From Maribellus comscasis (GTDB lineage: Bacteria > Bacteroidota > Bacteroidia > Bacteroidales > Prolixibacteraceae): a stretch of 64,000 nucleotides of DNA. The DNA is taken from assembly GCF_009762775.1 (NCBI RefSeq), contig NZ_CP046401.1:806001-870000 (forward strand), in the 5' to 3' direction. Position numbers and translations under genes: made by a program. Positions 35,301 to 43,650 of this stretch are shown one piece after another (the first letter of the stretch is position 1; each line of letters opens with the position of its first letter). Under the pieces are notes generated by a model. It had not been told where the DNA came from and did not search any database. It worked only from the letters and a program-made list of their open reading frames with translations.

Positions 35301-35999
35301 TATGCAATGTATCTGGCTGGTTTGGATGTGAAAGACGTTCACATGACCGACCTTATTGCAGGACGTGAAACGCTGGAAGACATCAAGATGATTGTTTTTG
35401 TTGGCGGGTTCTCGAATTCTGATGTTTTAGGTTCGGCAAAAGGATGGGCAGGAGCTTTTAAATACAACGAAAAAGCACGAATTGCACTTGAAAAATTCTA
35501 CCGCAGAGAAGACACCTTGAGTTTGGGGGTTTGCAACGGTTGCCAGGTAATGGTTGAATTGGAGCTGGTTTACCCGGAACACAGCATTCAGCCAAAAATG
35601 TTGCACAACGAATCGCATAAATTTGAGTCGTCATTCCTGAATGTAGATATTCAGGAAAACAATTCAGTAATGTTGAAAAATATGGCCGGAATGAAACTGG
35701 GAATCTGGGTGGCTCACGGCGAAGGAAAATTCTACTTACCGTTTAACGAGCAACAATACAATATTCCGGTAAAATACAGTCGCGATGCATATCCGGCCAA
35801 TCCGAATGGTTCACATTATGCAGCGGCGTCACTTTGTTCCGACGATGGTCGCCACCTGGTAATGATGCCTCACCTGGAAAGGGCATTTACGCCGTGGCTT
35901 TGGGCGAATTATCCGGCCGACAGGAAAAACGACGAAATTGCTCCGTGGATTCAGGCGTTTGTGAATGCAAGAAACTGGATTGCTGAAAAAACTAAATAA
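32310..35999 (+). CDS. purL: Phosphoribosylformylglycinamidine synthase (single-chain PurL)
   Basis: 1229 residues, the long form that joins the PurL synthetase and PurQ glutaminase in one chain, as in E. coli. It catalyses FGAR + glutamine + ATP to FGAM in purine synthesis. Seen in order: N-terminal PurS-like part; NSEHCRHKIFNG (synthetase); ETHNFPTTVEPFNGASTGTG; GGDNYRIGMGGGA; SIHDHGAGG; and the C-terminal glutaminase with SLGVCNGCQVM (catalytic Cys) and a late HGEGKF. Start chosen from the promoter position. A strong terminator follows; monocistronic. Confidence 0.97.
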   Translation: MIQFFKTQSNSIIAVDSKQTLSQQNIEKLIWLFSEAEYLIETVLTGWFIGPRKEMLTPWSTNAVEITQNMGIESIVRMEEFFEVENEKAEYDPMLQRMYQNLTQEIFTINKQPDPIVNIEDIAAYNQQEGLALSDDEMGYLKSVSEQMGRPLTDSEVYGFAQVNSEHCRHKIFNGTFIIDGKEMESSLFQMIKKTSQENPNKIISAYKDNCSFVQGPVVEQFAPATQDKPDFFEVKDIETVLSLKAETHNFPTTVEPFNGASTGTGGEIRDRIGGGKGSLPIAGTAVYMTSYPRTEAQRSWEQATEERDWLYQTPEEILIKASNGASDFGNKFGQPLINGSLLTFEHFEHFKKYGYDKVIMLAGGIGFGNKKDSLKDDPGVGDKVVLLGGDNYRIGMGGGAVSSVATGEFANAIELNAVQRANPEMQKRVYNAIRAMSEADENPVISIHDHGAGGHLNCLSELVETTGGKIDTAKLPVGDPTLSQKEIIGNESQERMGLVMKPESVELLKKIAERERAPIYEIGETTGDMQFTFENSKTGEKPIDWQLGYMFGNPPKTVLEDTTAIPEFEELEYDNEEINTLVESVIQLESVACKDWLTNKVDRSVTGRIAKQQCAGELQLPLNNLGVITLDYQGKAGSATSLGHAPVAGLVDAEKGSVLSIAEALTNIIWAPMPDKIRSVSLSANWMWPAKNPGENARIYNAVQAASDFACALGVNIPTGKDSMSMTQKYKDDVVYAPGTVIISASGEVTDVRKVVEPVLVNDESKEILFIDFSFSERALGGSAFAQSINKLGKTAPAVKSPEKFVAAFNTVQNLIEANLILAGHDIGSGGLITTLLEMCFSNKKGGMKINLTGIGEEDLAKVLFSENPGIVIQCTDAEKVKTELAEKGVEFVSLGFPVSYRKIRVENGETEVDFDIDSLRDLWFKTSYLLDRKQMQKDLALERFKNYKNFNLEYDFKDFTGKAADLGIDLKRRKPSGIKAAIIREKGVNGDREMAYAMYLAGLDVKDVHMTDLIAGRETLEDIKMIVFVGGFSNSDVLGSAKGWAGAFKYNEKARIALEKFYRREDTLSLGVCNGCQVMVELELVYPEHSIQPKMLHNESHKFESSFLNVDIQENNSVMLKNMAGMKLGIWVAHGEGKFYLPFNEQQYNIPVKYSRDAYPANPNGSHYAAASLCSDDGRHLVMMPHLERAFTPWLWANYPADRKNDEIAPWIQAFVNARNWIAEKTK

Positions 36000-36025
36000 T
36001 TTTAAATATTTCATAACCAATCGAG

Positions 36026-36058
36026 AGAGCCGTTCTTTTTTAGGACGGTTCTTTTTTT
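36026..36058 (+). terminator. Rho-independent terminator after purL
   Basis: AGAGCCGTTCT (36026-36036) pairs over 11 positions (two G-T) with AGGACGGTTCT (36042-36052) and is followed by a run of T. Confidence 0.88.
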
Positions 36059-36135
36059 GTGGGAAATATAAACTCACTAATAACTTAAAATCTTCCATTC
36101 ACCGAATTTTCGTCTGTTCTAATATGAATCATCTA

Positions 36136-36143
36136 TAATTTTG
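36136..36143 (+). promoter_or_regulatory. -7 box before the flavodoxin-like gene
   Basis: TAATTTTG fits TAnnTTTG and ends 27 bases before the ATG at 36171. Confidence 0.5.
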
Positions 36144-36170
36144 AAGAAACAATCAGCTAACAAAAAAATA

Positions 36171-36725
36171 ATGATTCAGAAAATTACAATTGTCGATGGA
36201 AATCCCGATGTCGGCAAAAATCCATTAAACGACGCGTTGGAAAAATCTATTTCAGCGCTTAGTGAGAACAATCTGGTAAAAGTATTTCACCTTCACAAAA
36301 AAAAAGTAAAACAGTGTGTAGGCTGTTTTGATTGTTGGTGGAAAACGCCTGGAATTTGCCGTTTCGACGATGACACTGGAGATATTCTACGGTCAATCAT
36401 TTCCAGTGATTTGGTTATTTATTCCACACCAATTATTATGGGAATGTATTCTGCACTTCTAAAGAAATTTCACGACAGAACAATTCCGCTGGTTCACCCA
36501 TACATAAACATTGTTGAAGGGGAATGCCATCATAAAAAGCGATACTCCAATTATCCGAAAATCGGAGTTCTGGTTGAGCCAAACGATTCCAGTAAAGAGG
36601 AACTTGAACTTGTCGAAAAAATCTTTAGCCGGATTAAACTAAACTTTCATTCCGAAGTAAAATTCTTTTATCCCATTAATTCCATCAATCCAAAACAACT
36701 TAGCCATGAAATTAGCCATCTTTAA
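36171..36725 (+). CDS. NAD(P)H-dependent FMN reductase-like flavoprotein with a Cys-rich segment
   Basis: 184 residues, flavodoxin fold: MIQKITIVDGNPDVGKNPLN phosphate loop, then VKQCVGCFDCWWKTPGICRF, the C-x2-C-x2-C-type segment seen in one branch of NADPH-dependent FMN reductases, and STPIIMGMYSALLKKFHDR. Probable quinone, azo or iron reductase. The in-frame TTG at 36141 is rejected because it overlaps the -7 box. The gene overlaps the next by 20 bases, so the two are translationally linked. Confidence 0.85.
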   Translation: MIQKITIVDGNPDVGKNPLNDALEKSISALSENNLVKVFHLHKKKVKQCVGCFDCWWKTPGICRFDDDTGDILRSIISSDLVIYSTPIIMGMYSALLKKFHDRTIPLVHPYINIVEGECHHKKRYSNYPKIGVLVEPNDSSKEELELVEKIFSRIKLNFHSEVKFFYPINSINPKQLSHEISHL

Positions 36726-37365
36726 CGGGTCTCCACGAGGGAACAATTCAAATACAAAAATTCTACTCTCCCACTTTCAAAAAGGTTTGGAGCGTGCTGG
36801 CGGCAGCGTAACTTCAATCGATTACCTTATTCAGGAAAAACATTTAGAAGAGCAAGTAAAACATTTCAAGGAAGCTGAAACAATCTTTCTGGCTTTCCCG
36901 CTTTATGTTGATTCTATGCCGGGAATGGTAAAACAATTTATTGAAACGATTGGGAATTTTGATGGTTCAGGAAAGAAAATACTTTTCCTTGTTCAATCAG
37001 GTTTTCCTGAAGCTGTGCATTCAATGGAAGTAAAAAATTATTTGCTTTTGCTCTCAAAAAGATGGAAAATGGAATGTTTGTGTGTAATTGTAAAACCCGG
37101 TGTGGAAGGAATTAAAATTATGCCTGAAATGATGACCAGGAAGCTATTCAAAAAAATGGAATTTATGGGAAATGAATTTGGAATGAAGAGAAAACTCGAT
37201 GAAAAAGATTTAGCAAAACTCTCGGGGCCTTATAAATTTTCAAAATTCAGGCTCGGTGTTTTTGGACTGATGCAAAAAACAGGAATTTCCAATTTTTACT
37301 GGGATAAAAATCTGAAAAAAAATAATGCTTTTGAAAAGCGGTTTGATGCGCCGTATGCAAATTAA
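36706..37365 (+). CDS. NAD(P)H-dependent flavoprotein oxidoreductase
   Basis: 219 residues, flavodoxin-like: MKLAIFNGSPRGNNSNTKIL is the FMN phosphate loop, and FLAFPLYVDSMPGMVKQFIE the flavin-contact strand typical of NAD(P)H dehydrogenase/FMN reductases. It overlaps the previous flavoprotein gene by 20 bases, so the two may form a heterodimer or act in turn (inference). Followed by a hairpin shared with the convergent DJ-1 gene. Confidence 0.85.
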   Translation: MKLAIFNGSPRGNNSNTKILLSHFQKGLERAGGSVTSIDYLIQEKHLEEQVKHFKEAETIFLAFPLYVDSMPGMVKQFIETIGNFDGSGKKILFLVQSGFPEAVHSMEVKNYLLLLSKRWKMECLCVIVKPGVEGIKIMPEMMTRKLFKKMEFMGNEFGMKRKLDEKDLAKLSGPYKFSKFRLGVFGLMQKTGISNFYWDKNLKKNNAFEKRFDAPYAN

Positions 37366-37369
37366 AATG

Positions 37370-37400
37370 CTCGTTGGGTGACTGTGAGTTACTCAATGAG
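37370..37400. terminator. Bidirectional terminator hairpin between convergent genes
   Basis: CTCGTTGGGTGAC (37370-37382) pairs over 13 positions (three G-T) with GTTACTCAATGAG (37388-37400). It lies between the flavoprotein gene and the DJ-1 gene and could serve both. Confidence 0.65.
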
Positions 37401-37410
37401 TATTAATTTT

Positions 37411-37959
37411 CTATAGAACTATCATCTTTTTTGCGAGTTCAGCAGCAGTCTCCGCGCCTTTTAACTCTTCTACAATTTTAAGTGCAAAGTCGATAGCAAC
37501 TCCGGCTCCTTTTCCTGTAATAATATTTCCGTCCACTACGGTTGGCTGTTCTGTAATTAAAGCGCCCTCCAAATTCTCTTCAAAACCGGGGTAACAGGTT
37601 GCATTTTTCCCTTCTAAAATTCCCGACAAACCAAAAACAAGCGGTGCTGCGCAAATGGCTCCCAAATGTTTGCCATTTTTATTAAACTCTAAAATCTGCT
37701 TTTTTAATCCGGAGTGATTATTCAGGTTTTTCGCCCCCGGCATCCCGCCTGGAAGAACAATCATATCGATTGAATCATAGTTTACGTTTTCAAAAAATTC
37801 ATCAGCAACCACAGGAATTTTGTGCGAGCCGGTAACCGTTAAATTTCCGGTTACAGAAACCGTGGTAACCTCAAAACCTGCACGCCTCAACACATCGATA
37901 ATACTTATCGCTTCAATCTCTTCAAATCCATCGGCTAAGTGCACAGCAATATTTTTCAT
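37411..37959 (-). CDS. DJ-1/PfpI-family protein
   Basis: 182 residues, the usual DJ-1 length. Conserved Glu in ADGFEEIEAI (E14/E16), VLPGGMPGAKNL, and the reactive Cys103 in the elbow GAICAAPLVFG. Members are protein/nucleotide deglycases, glyoxalases or redox-sensitive chaperones; a role against reactive carbonyls is plausible but not proved. It follows the sigma factor gene on the same strand but is separated from it by a terminator, so it probably has its own promoter. Confidence 0.92.
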   Translation of the reverse strand: MKNIAVHLADGFEEIEAISIIDVLRRAGFEVTTVSVTGNLTVTGSHKIPVVADEFFENVNYDSIDMIVLPGGMPGAKNLNNHSGLKKQILEFNKNGKHLGAICAAPLVFGLSGILEGKNATCYPGFEENLEGALITEQPTVVDGNIITGKGAGVAIDFALKIVEELKGAETAAELAKKMIVL

Positions 37960-37982
37960 AAAATTTACTTTTTAGCCAAAAT

Positions 37983-38018
37983 AAAAAAAAGATCTCCAGA
38001 AACTGAAGACCTTTTTTT
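37983..38018 (-). terminator. Rho-independent terminator after the sigma factor gene
   Basis: On the minus strand AAGGTCTTCAG pairs over 11 positions (two G-T) with CTGGAGATCTT around a TTT loop and is followed by a run of T; plus-strand positions 37989-37999 and 38003-38013. Confidence 0.82.
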
Positions 38019-38036
38019 GATTAATACATTTTAATA

Positions 38037-38546
38037 TCAATTATCTGAATACTCGTTCAACGACTTTTCCAATTTCTTACGCGTAAAGAAAATTCTGCTT
38101 TTTACTGTTCCCAGAGGCAAATCGAGCTTTTCAGCAATCTCTTTGTATTTGTATCCATCCAAAAACATTGTAAATGGAATTTTATACTCATCTTCCAGCG
38201 CATTAATATTCTTGTGAATTTCTTTTGTACTGTAGAAAGAATCCGGTGCCGGATAAACTTTATCTTTTGAAAACATCAAATGAAAGTCGTTATTTGAACC
38301 ATCAAACGTATTTTTTGTTTTTACGTTTCTGCGATAGTCGTTAATAAACGTGTTTTTCATAATGGTGTAAATCCAGGCTTTAAAGTTCGTGTTTTGCGTA
38401 AATTTATCACGATAGGTTAAAGCTTTCAAAAAAGTCTCCTGCAGAAGATCATCAGCTCTTTCTGAATCAGAAGTTAAACTTAGTGCATAGTAATGCAATT
38501 TGTCTCTTAAACCGAGAAGTGCGTTATTAAATTGAATCTGAGTCAT
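38037..38546 (-). CDS. ECF-type RNA polymerase sigma factor
   Basis: 169 residues, sigma-70 regions 2 and 4 only. Region 2: ADDLLQETFLKALTYRDKF and FKAWIYTIMKNTFINDYRR. Region 4: YKYKEIAEKLDLPLGTVKSR. No anti-sigma gene adjoins it, so the signal is unknown; stand-alone ECF factors of this size are common in Bacteroidota. Closed by the terminator at 37983-38018. Confidence 0.93.
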   Translation of the reverse strand: MTQIQFNNALLGLRDKLHYYALSLTSDSERADDLLQETFLKALTYRDKFTQNTNFKAWIYTIMKNTFINDYRRNVKTKNTFDGSNNDFHLMFSKDKVYPAPDSFYSTKEIHKNINALEDEYKIPFTMFLDGYKYKEIAEKLDLPLGTVKSRIFFTRKKLEKSLNEYSDN

Positions 38547-39017
38547 GGCGTGTTATTTTTAATTTGTCTAAACAAATTTAAGAAGCACGAACCAGAATTA
38601 AAAGATTTTGAACTCTTTTAGTGGTTGATTTTATCTATACCATATAAAAAATATTTATTCTTTTATGAACAAAGTTGAAATAAGCTTATCAACAACATTG
38701 CAATATTCTATGTTTAAGCTTATTACAAAAACACAAAACAAAAGTTACCCAATTTAAAAGTTCGGTCGGGATAAAAAATTCACCGGAAACACCCAAAAAT
38801 CGCATGCGATTTTTTGAAAAATCTGGTTTTCTGTTCAAAAAAAAAACAAATTATACTGCGATTTTTATTTATGTTGTTCATTTGTTATGAGGGTGCCATA
38901 TTTAACTGCACGGTAGGTTAGCTATGTACGAACTAACGCCAACGATTATTACAAAAAGGAAGGAAAATTTGATAACTTAAATATAGAAACAAATGTTTGT
39001 TATTCGCATAGAATAAT
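38547..39017. other. Intergenic stretch with one perfect palindrome
   Basis: 470 bases upstream of the sigma factor and downstream of the glycan operon. I see no gene. It holds the 20-bp palindrome at 38795-38814 and a second copy of the half-site TGCGATTTTT nearby (~38857). Confidence 0.5.
38795..38814. repeat. Perfect 20-bp palindrome
   Basis: AAAAATCGCATGCGATTTTT is fully self-complementary with no loop. It could be a protein-binding site or, with its A and T flanks, a bidirectional terminator ending the minus-strand glycan operon (the nearest gene end is ~200 bases away). Role not determined. Confidence 0.55.
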
Positions 39018-39971
39018 TTACTTCTCCCGTTTTGCCATACTTAGTATTCCGGTTGAAATAACATTGTACAAATTGTGCAGAAAACCTATTGGCGACCATC
39101 TTATTGCCAACACAATATAATACACAAACGAAATAGAATAATTCTTTAACTTTCCCCAGGCAATTTCAGCAATAATTAAAGAAATAAAGCGTTTTGACTG
39201 ATATCCAGTGAATTCTCTAAAAGTATTATGAATTTCAATTCTGTGTTTCAAGAATAATCTAAAAAAATCAATTCCCTGATAATTTGATGACATCCCCCCT
39301 TTTTGTTTTCTATAAACACTCATTATTTCACTCATCCCGTAAACTTTACCGCGCTGAGCAAGGGTTAAGCAAAGGACAATGTCGCCATGCAAAAAATTTG
39401 GATTGTAAATTGGAAAATATAAATCTCTTCTAAAAACAATAGATGCAGTTGGTATAATCCATTTTGCAAGAATTTCTTTTCCTGTGTATTCCCTATTTGT
39501 TATTTTTCCAAATGGTTCGTTTACATTTTTATCGTTTTTTTTGAATATTAACGCATCGTGAAAACACATTGAATATTCGTGTTTCTTTTCCAGAAAGTTT
39601 ACCTGTTTTTGTAATTTTTCAGGATCAATCCAATAATCATCTCCTTCGCAAAATGCAATATATTTTCCTCTTACTTTTGGCAATACAAATGTGGCCAACA
39701 ACATTCTTTCTCCATTTGACCATTGATTTGTATTTTGAATTATCAAACGAATTAATTCCGGATACTTTTTTTGATATGATTTTAAAATTTCAGTTGTCCC
39801 ATCGGTTGATGCATCATCATGGATTATGATTTCAAAGTGGAAGTTGGTTTGTTGTAACAAAAATCCATCTATCGCTTGATGTATAAATTTACTATGGTTA
39901 AATGTAAAACAACATATACTTACCAATGGCGAATCAATCAGGTTGGGTATATTCGACTTTCCTTTTATCAT
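39018..39971 (-). CDS. Family 2 glycosyltransferase
   Basis: 317 residues, GT-A fold: VSICCFTFNHSKFIHQAIDG, the nucleotide-sugar Asp in HDDASTDGTTEIL, and the DxD-type EGDDYWIDPEK. It adds a sugar to a lipid-linked glycan on the cytoplasmic side of the inner membrane. A hydrophobic C-terminus (NYSISFVYYIVLAIRW) may hold it at the membrane. Last gene of the minus-strand glycan operon (flippase, sulfotransferase, aminotransferase, GT2), 154 bases after the aminotransferase. Confidence 0.9.
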   Translation of the reverse strand: MIKGKSNIPNLIDSPLVSICCFTFNHSKFIHQAIDGFLLQQTNFHFEIIIHDDASTDGTTEILKSYQKKYPELIRLIIQNTNQWSNGERMLLATFVLPKVRGKYIAFCEGDDYWIDPEKLQKQVNFLEKKHEYSMCFHDALIFKKNDKNVNEPFGKITNREYTGKEILAKWIIPTASIVFRRDLYFPIYNPNFLHGDIVLCLTLAQRGKVYGMSEIMSVYRKQKGGMSSNYQGIDFFRLFLKHRIEIHNTFREFTGYQSKRFISLIIAEIAWGKLKNYSISFVYYIVLAIRWSPIGFLHNLYNVISTGILSMAKREK

Positions 39972-40125
39972 TTAATATTTAAGTTCAGAGTTATCATTTC
40001 TAGATAACGGACAAATTATTGCAGATTTTTATTCTGGTCTTGCAATGTTTTATGCAAATCAGAATAAATTTACTCTGCGAACTGGCACAAATTAAAAAAT
40101 ACGTTTGGACTGAATAGCTAAAGAT

Positions 40126-41247
40126 TTATGCATCTTTATTTTTTATGATATCTATAATTCTGTAAACACTATTTAAATCTAATTCGGAAAAAATTGGCAA
40201 ACAAATTACATTTTCAGCTATTTTATCAGCCTCTGGTAAATTCGATGACCTCGCAGATTCGATTGATTTATACATTGGGAAATTACTGATTAATGGATAA
40301 AAATAACGTCGGGCGAATATATTATTTTTTTTTAGCTTTTTAAATAAATCATCACGAGTCATACCATATTCATTTTTGTTTACAAAAATCGGAAAATAGG
40401 TAAAATTGGGCTCGGTGGATGCTGTGTTAACGATAAACGATATACCTTTAATTTTTTCTAATTCTTTTTGGTAGAGTTGTGTAATTCTTTTTCTCTTTTG
40501 TATATTCTGATGAAAGTTTTTTAGTTGCAATAAGCCCAAGGCTGACTGCATTTCATTCATTTTAGAATTAAGACCTAAGGTCTTTACTTTTGTTTCGTTG
40601 AAAAAACCGTGATTTTTCAGGTAATCTATTTTCTTTTTTGTCGATGCACTATGGCTGACAATGGCACCTCCTTCCATTGTATTGAACACTTTTGTTGCAT
40701 GAAAACTTAGAGCTGAAAGATCTCCATGTGTACATATATTTTTCCCATTTTGTTTTACTCCGAAAGCATGGGCAGCATCATAAATTACTTTTAATTTATA
40801 TGTGTTCGCAATTTCCTGAATGCGTTCCGTCTGACATGGATTTCCATAAACGTGTACAGGTAAAATGGCAGTTGTTCTTTTTGTTATCGCCTTTTCTATT
40901 TTTTCCGAATCAATATTACATGAATTAGGTTCAATATCAACAAAAACTGGTTTGATGTTATTCCAAAGAAGACTATGTGATGTGGCAACAAAACTGTAGG
41001 GAGTTGTAATAACTTCTCCCGTAATATTTAAAGCTCTCAGCGCAACAATTAATGCCAGCGTGCCATTTGCAAACAACGAGACAAAAGGAACTTCCAGAAA
41101 TTCTGCAAGCGCTTTTTCTAATTGCATGTGAAAAGGGCCATTGTTGGTAAGTATTTTATTATCCCATATTTTTTCCAGATATGGGATGAATTCCTGTAAA
41201 TCAGGCAGTGCTGGTTGTGTAACGTAGATAGGTTTGTTATTATCCAT
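40126..41247 (-). CDS. DegT/DnrJ/EryC1/StrS-family PLP aminotransferase
   Basis: 373 residues. Aminotransferase fold I: D157 and H160 (IYDAAHAFGV), and the PLP-forming K186 in LSFHATKVFNTMEGGA. The family transaminates keto-sugars on nucleotide diphosphates to amino-sugars for surface glycans. It lies 8 bases after the sulfotransferase gene. Given the LuxC-type reductase encoded across the intergenic gap, an aldehyde rather than a keto-sugar substrate is conceivable, but this is speculation. Confidence 0.93.
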   Translation of the reverse strand: MDNNKPIYVTQPALPDLQEFIPYLEKIWDNKILTNNGPFHMQLEKALAEFLEVPFVSLFANGTLALIVALRALNITGEVITTPYSFVATSHSLLWNNIKPVFVDIEPNSCNIDSEKIEKAITKRTTAILPVHVYGNPCQTERIQEIANTYKLKVIYDAAHAFGVKQNGKNICTHGDLSALSFHATKVFNTMEGGAIVSHSASTKKKIDYLKNHGFFNETKVKTLGLNSKMNEMQSALGLLQLKNFHQNIQKRKRITQLYQKELEKIKGISFIVNTASTEPNFTYFPIFVNKNEYGMTRDDLFKKLKKNNIFARRYFYPLISNFPMYKSIESARSSNLPEADKIAENVICLPIFSELDLNSVYRIIDIIKNKDA

Positions 41248-41255
41248 ATATTAAA

Positions 41256-41960
41256 TCATGTTCTATTTTCCCACGGGAAGTGTTCTTTTTTTTTCTCAAT
41301 TCCTAAAAAATTACAGAAACGACCATAGCTGTCTTTCTCCTTTAAATTAATAATCAATAAATCATTGGGTCTGTGTCGAAAATAATCCTTGATATTTTTA
41401 TTATACGTTTCATAAAAATCAATCAATACATCTTTTTTGTAAGGATTATCTTTTGGAACATTTCTTAAGGACATGGAAGAATAATAAGGGAACCCTTTAT
41501 AGATATAATTTGCATTTTTTAAATCCTCTGCAGTTGGAGGTACATTTCCATTTCCCCAGATCTTGCGATGAAATCTTATCAAAGAATTATACCAAGCCTC
41601 TGCATTGTCTCTAATTGTCAGAATAAATTTACTCTTGGGAAAAGCCTGATCTATTGCGATAAATGTATAAGGATAGCTAAATGGGGCATCCTGAAAGAAC
41701 TGCGCAGTTTTACAATAATTAATTATACGTCTGAAATCTCTTTTTACCCAATCATCAAATAATAATTCGGCTTGCCTTTGAATACCTACAATATAGTTTT
41801 GTTGTTCCATCTCCTTTTTCAAAGAGCTTGTTCCAGTTTTGTTTAATCCAATACAGAACACTTTTTGTTTTTTCGATACCAGAATGGAATTGTAACGACT
41901 TACTACTTCGTTTTTAATGTACGTGGGTTTAATTATTTTTAATTTCTTAAGCCTTTTCAT
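41256..41960 (-). CDS. Sulfotransferase-family protein
   Basis: 234 residues from the ATG at 41958-41960, which lies just after the flippase stop; an upstream start would overlap that gene by 44 bases. The PAPS 5'-phosphosulfate loop is GLNKTGTSSL (residues 38-47) and the 3'-phosphate region is KFILTIRDNAEAWYNSLI. It probably moves sulfate from PAPS to a sugar of the surface glycan, giving a negatively charged polymer. P-loop and strand order fit the family. Confidence 0.85.
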   Translation of the reverse strand: MKRLKKLKIIKPTYIKNEVVSRYNSILVSKKQKVFCIGLNKTGTSSLKKEMEQQNYIVGIQRQAELLFDDWVKRDFRRIINYCKTAQFFQDAPFSYPYTFIAIDQAFPKSKFILTIRDNAEAWYNSLIRFHRKIWGNGNVPPTAEDLKNANYIYKGFPYYSSMSLRNVPKDNPYKKDVLIDFYETYNKNIKDYFRHRPNDLLIINLKEKDSYGRFCNFLGIEKKKEHFPWENRT

Positions 41961-41961
41961 T

Positions 41962-43416
41962 TTATGGTCGTTTCTTTTTAGTGGTTTTGAAGTAGGAAAG
42001 AACAATCTTTTTAAATTCCAAATATACTTCTGGCCGTATAAGTTCTAATAATGAAACAGCAATAAATAAACCGGATGCCGATTGTATAATTAATTTAATG
42101 CCATAATTAAAAGGAAGAATAAGTCCAATAAAAAAAATTAAAGTGCCATTAACAAGCGAAATTAAGAAATAAGGAATTATATCCTTAATCTGCTCATTTA
42201 TAGGATATCTGATAAGTTTTCCAGACCAATAGCTATTTAAATAATAACTAACCAAGCTATTAAATATCATACCTGCAATCATTACATTTATTCCCCATAG
42301 CAATCCAATAACAATTGTCGGAACTATTAATAGTCGTTTTATGATTGTTAACCGAAGAAATAAATCAGATCTCCCTTTAATATTCAACATGTTTAAATTT
42401 ATAGAGTGTAAAGGGTACATCATGCCTACAAATGAAAGCATCTGCAACATAATAACTGATTTGCGCCATTTTTCTCCAATCAATGTAATTATTAAAGGCT
42501 CAGCAACTGCTGCCATTCCCAGCATTAACATAAAAGTTATAAGAACTGTAGACTTAATTATTTTTTGATAAGCTAATTTCAGTTTAACTTCATCCTCAAT
42601 CTCTGCTAATACTGGGTATGTAACTCGCTGTATAACACTACTTACATCTTGCGAGGGGAGTTTATTGAACCGCTCGGCTTGAGAGTAAAAACCTAAATCA
42701 GAAGCAGAAAAATACTTACCGATAATTGCATAATATATATTTTGGGCAATATCTCGAATTATGCCAGCGATTAGCAACTTGTAACCAAAATTAAAAAGTT
42801 CGGAAAATGACTTTTTACTAAAAACCGATAGCGGTCGCCATTTATTCCAGATCCATAAAAATAGAGAATTAAAAAAACGGTTAGCTATTTGTTGAGCGAC
42901 CAAACTCCAAACTCCAAAATTTTTATATGCCAATACAACAGCAATTCCACCCGATAAAACTGAAGCTATTATTGAAATCTTAGTTTGTAATTTGAAATTT
43001 ATATTTTTAGTTAAAATGGTTCTCTGTATAATTGTCAAAGAATCAATAATTAAAGTAATTGACAGAACTCTGATTAAGGGTATTAACAGTGGTTCATTAA
43101 AAAAACGGCTAATTAATGGAGCGCAAGTTGCTAATAAAGCAAACATAAAAAGGCCGACTAAAAAATTGAAATAAAAAACGGTTGAAAAGTCATCTTCAGT
43201 ACAACTTTTTTTCCGAATAAGTGCTTGGCTGAAACCACTATCTACAATGGAATTTGAAATGGAAATAAATATAGTAAGCATACCTACTAAACCAAATTCT
43301 TTGGGGGAAAGTAACCTGGCTAAAATAATCCCGATGATAAACGTAACGCCTAAGTTCGCCGATTTATCTATAAAACTCCAGGTTATCCCTGTAATCGTTT
43401 TTTGTTTTAAGTTCAA
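41962..43416 (-). CDS. Polysaccharide/O-antigen flippase (Wzx-like, MOP superfamily)
   Basis: 484 residues with ~12-14 membrane helices. The opening MNLKQKTITGITWSFIDKSA and LARLLSPKEFGLVGMLTIFI are typical of lipopolysaccharide/polysaccharide exporters of the PST branch. It moves undecaprenyl-linked repeat units across the inner membrane. First gene of the minus-strand operon. No polymerase (Wzy) or chain-length gene is inside the window, so the locus is either incomplete here or relies on genes elsewhere. Confidence 0.9.
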   Translation of the reverse strand: MNLKQKTITGITWSFIDKSANLGVTFIIGIILARLLSPKEFGLVGMLTIFISISNSIVDSGFSQALIRKKSCTEDDFSTVFYFNFLVGLFMFALLATCAPLISRFFNEPLLIPLIRVLSITLIIDSLTIIQRTILTKNINFKLQTKISIIASVLSGGIAVVLAYKNFGVWSLVAQQIANRFFNSLFLWIWNKWRPLSVFSKKSFSELFNFGYKLLIAGIIRDIAQNIYYAIIGKYFSASDLGFYSQAERFNKLPSQDVSSVIQRVTYPVLAEIEDEVKLKLAYQKIIKSTVLITFMLMLGMAAVAEPLIITLIGEKWRKSVIMLQMLSFVGMMYPLHSINLNMLNIKGRSDLFLRLTIIKRLLIVPTIVIGLLWGINVMIAGMIFNSLVSYYLNSYWSGKLIRYPINEQIKDIIPYFLISLVNGTLIFFIGLILPFNYGIKLIIQSASGLFIAVSLLELIRPEVYLEFKKIVLSYFKTTKKKRP

Positions 43417-43650
43417 TATGCTGTTATTATTCTTTTAATATTATACATTTTTAGTGCTTACATAAAAATTGTTTTCATTTGGCTTTAAGCAAGAGTTTTC
43501 AAATTTATTCATTTTTACTTTTTAAATAAATACTTCTGAATTGAGCGAAGCAGAAGAAAGTTTCTATATTTAAAGCGTTTTAATATAATAATAACCTTAT
43601 TGATTTGGTTCTGGTAATTGGGCTCCGTAACCTTGTTGTTTAAATCCATT

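Noticed and set aside
38547..39017. CRISPR-like repeats in the gap before the glycan locus
   Set aside because: Only one palindrome and a partial half-site occur, without regular spacers.
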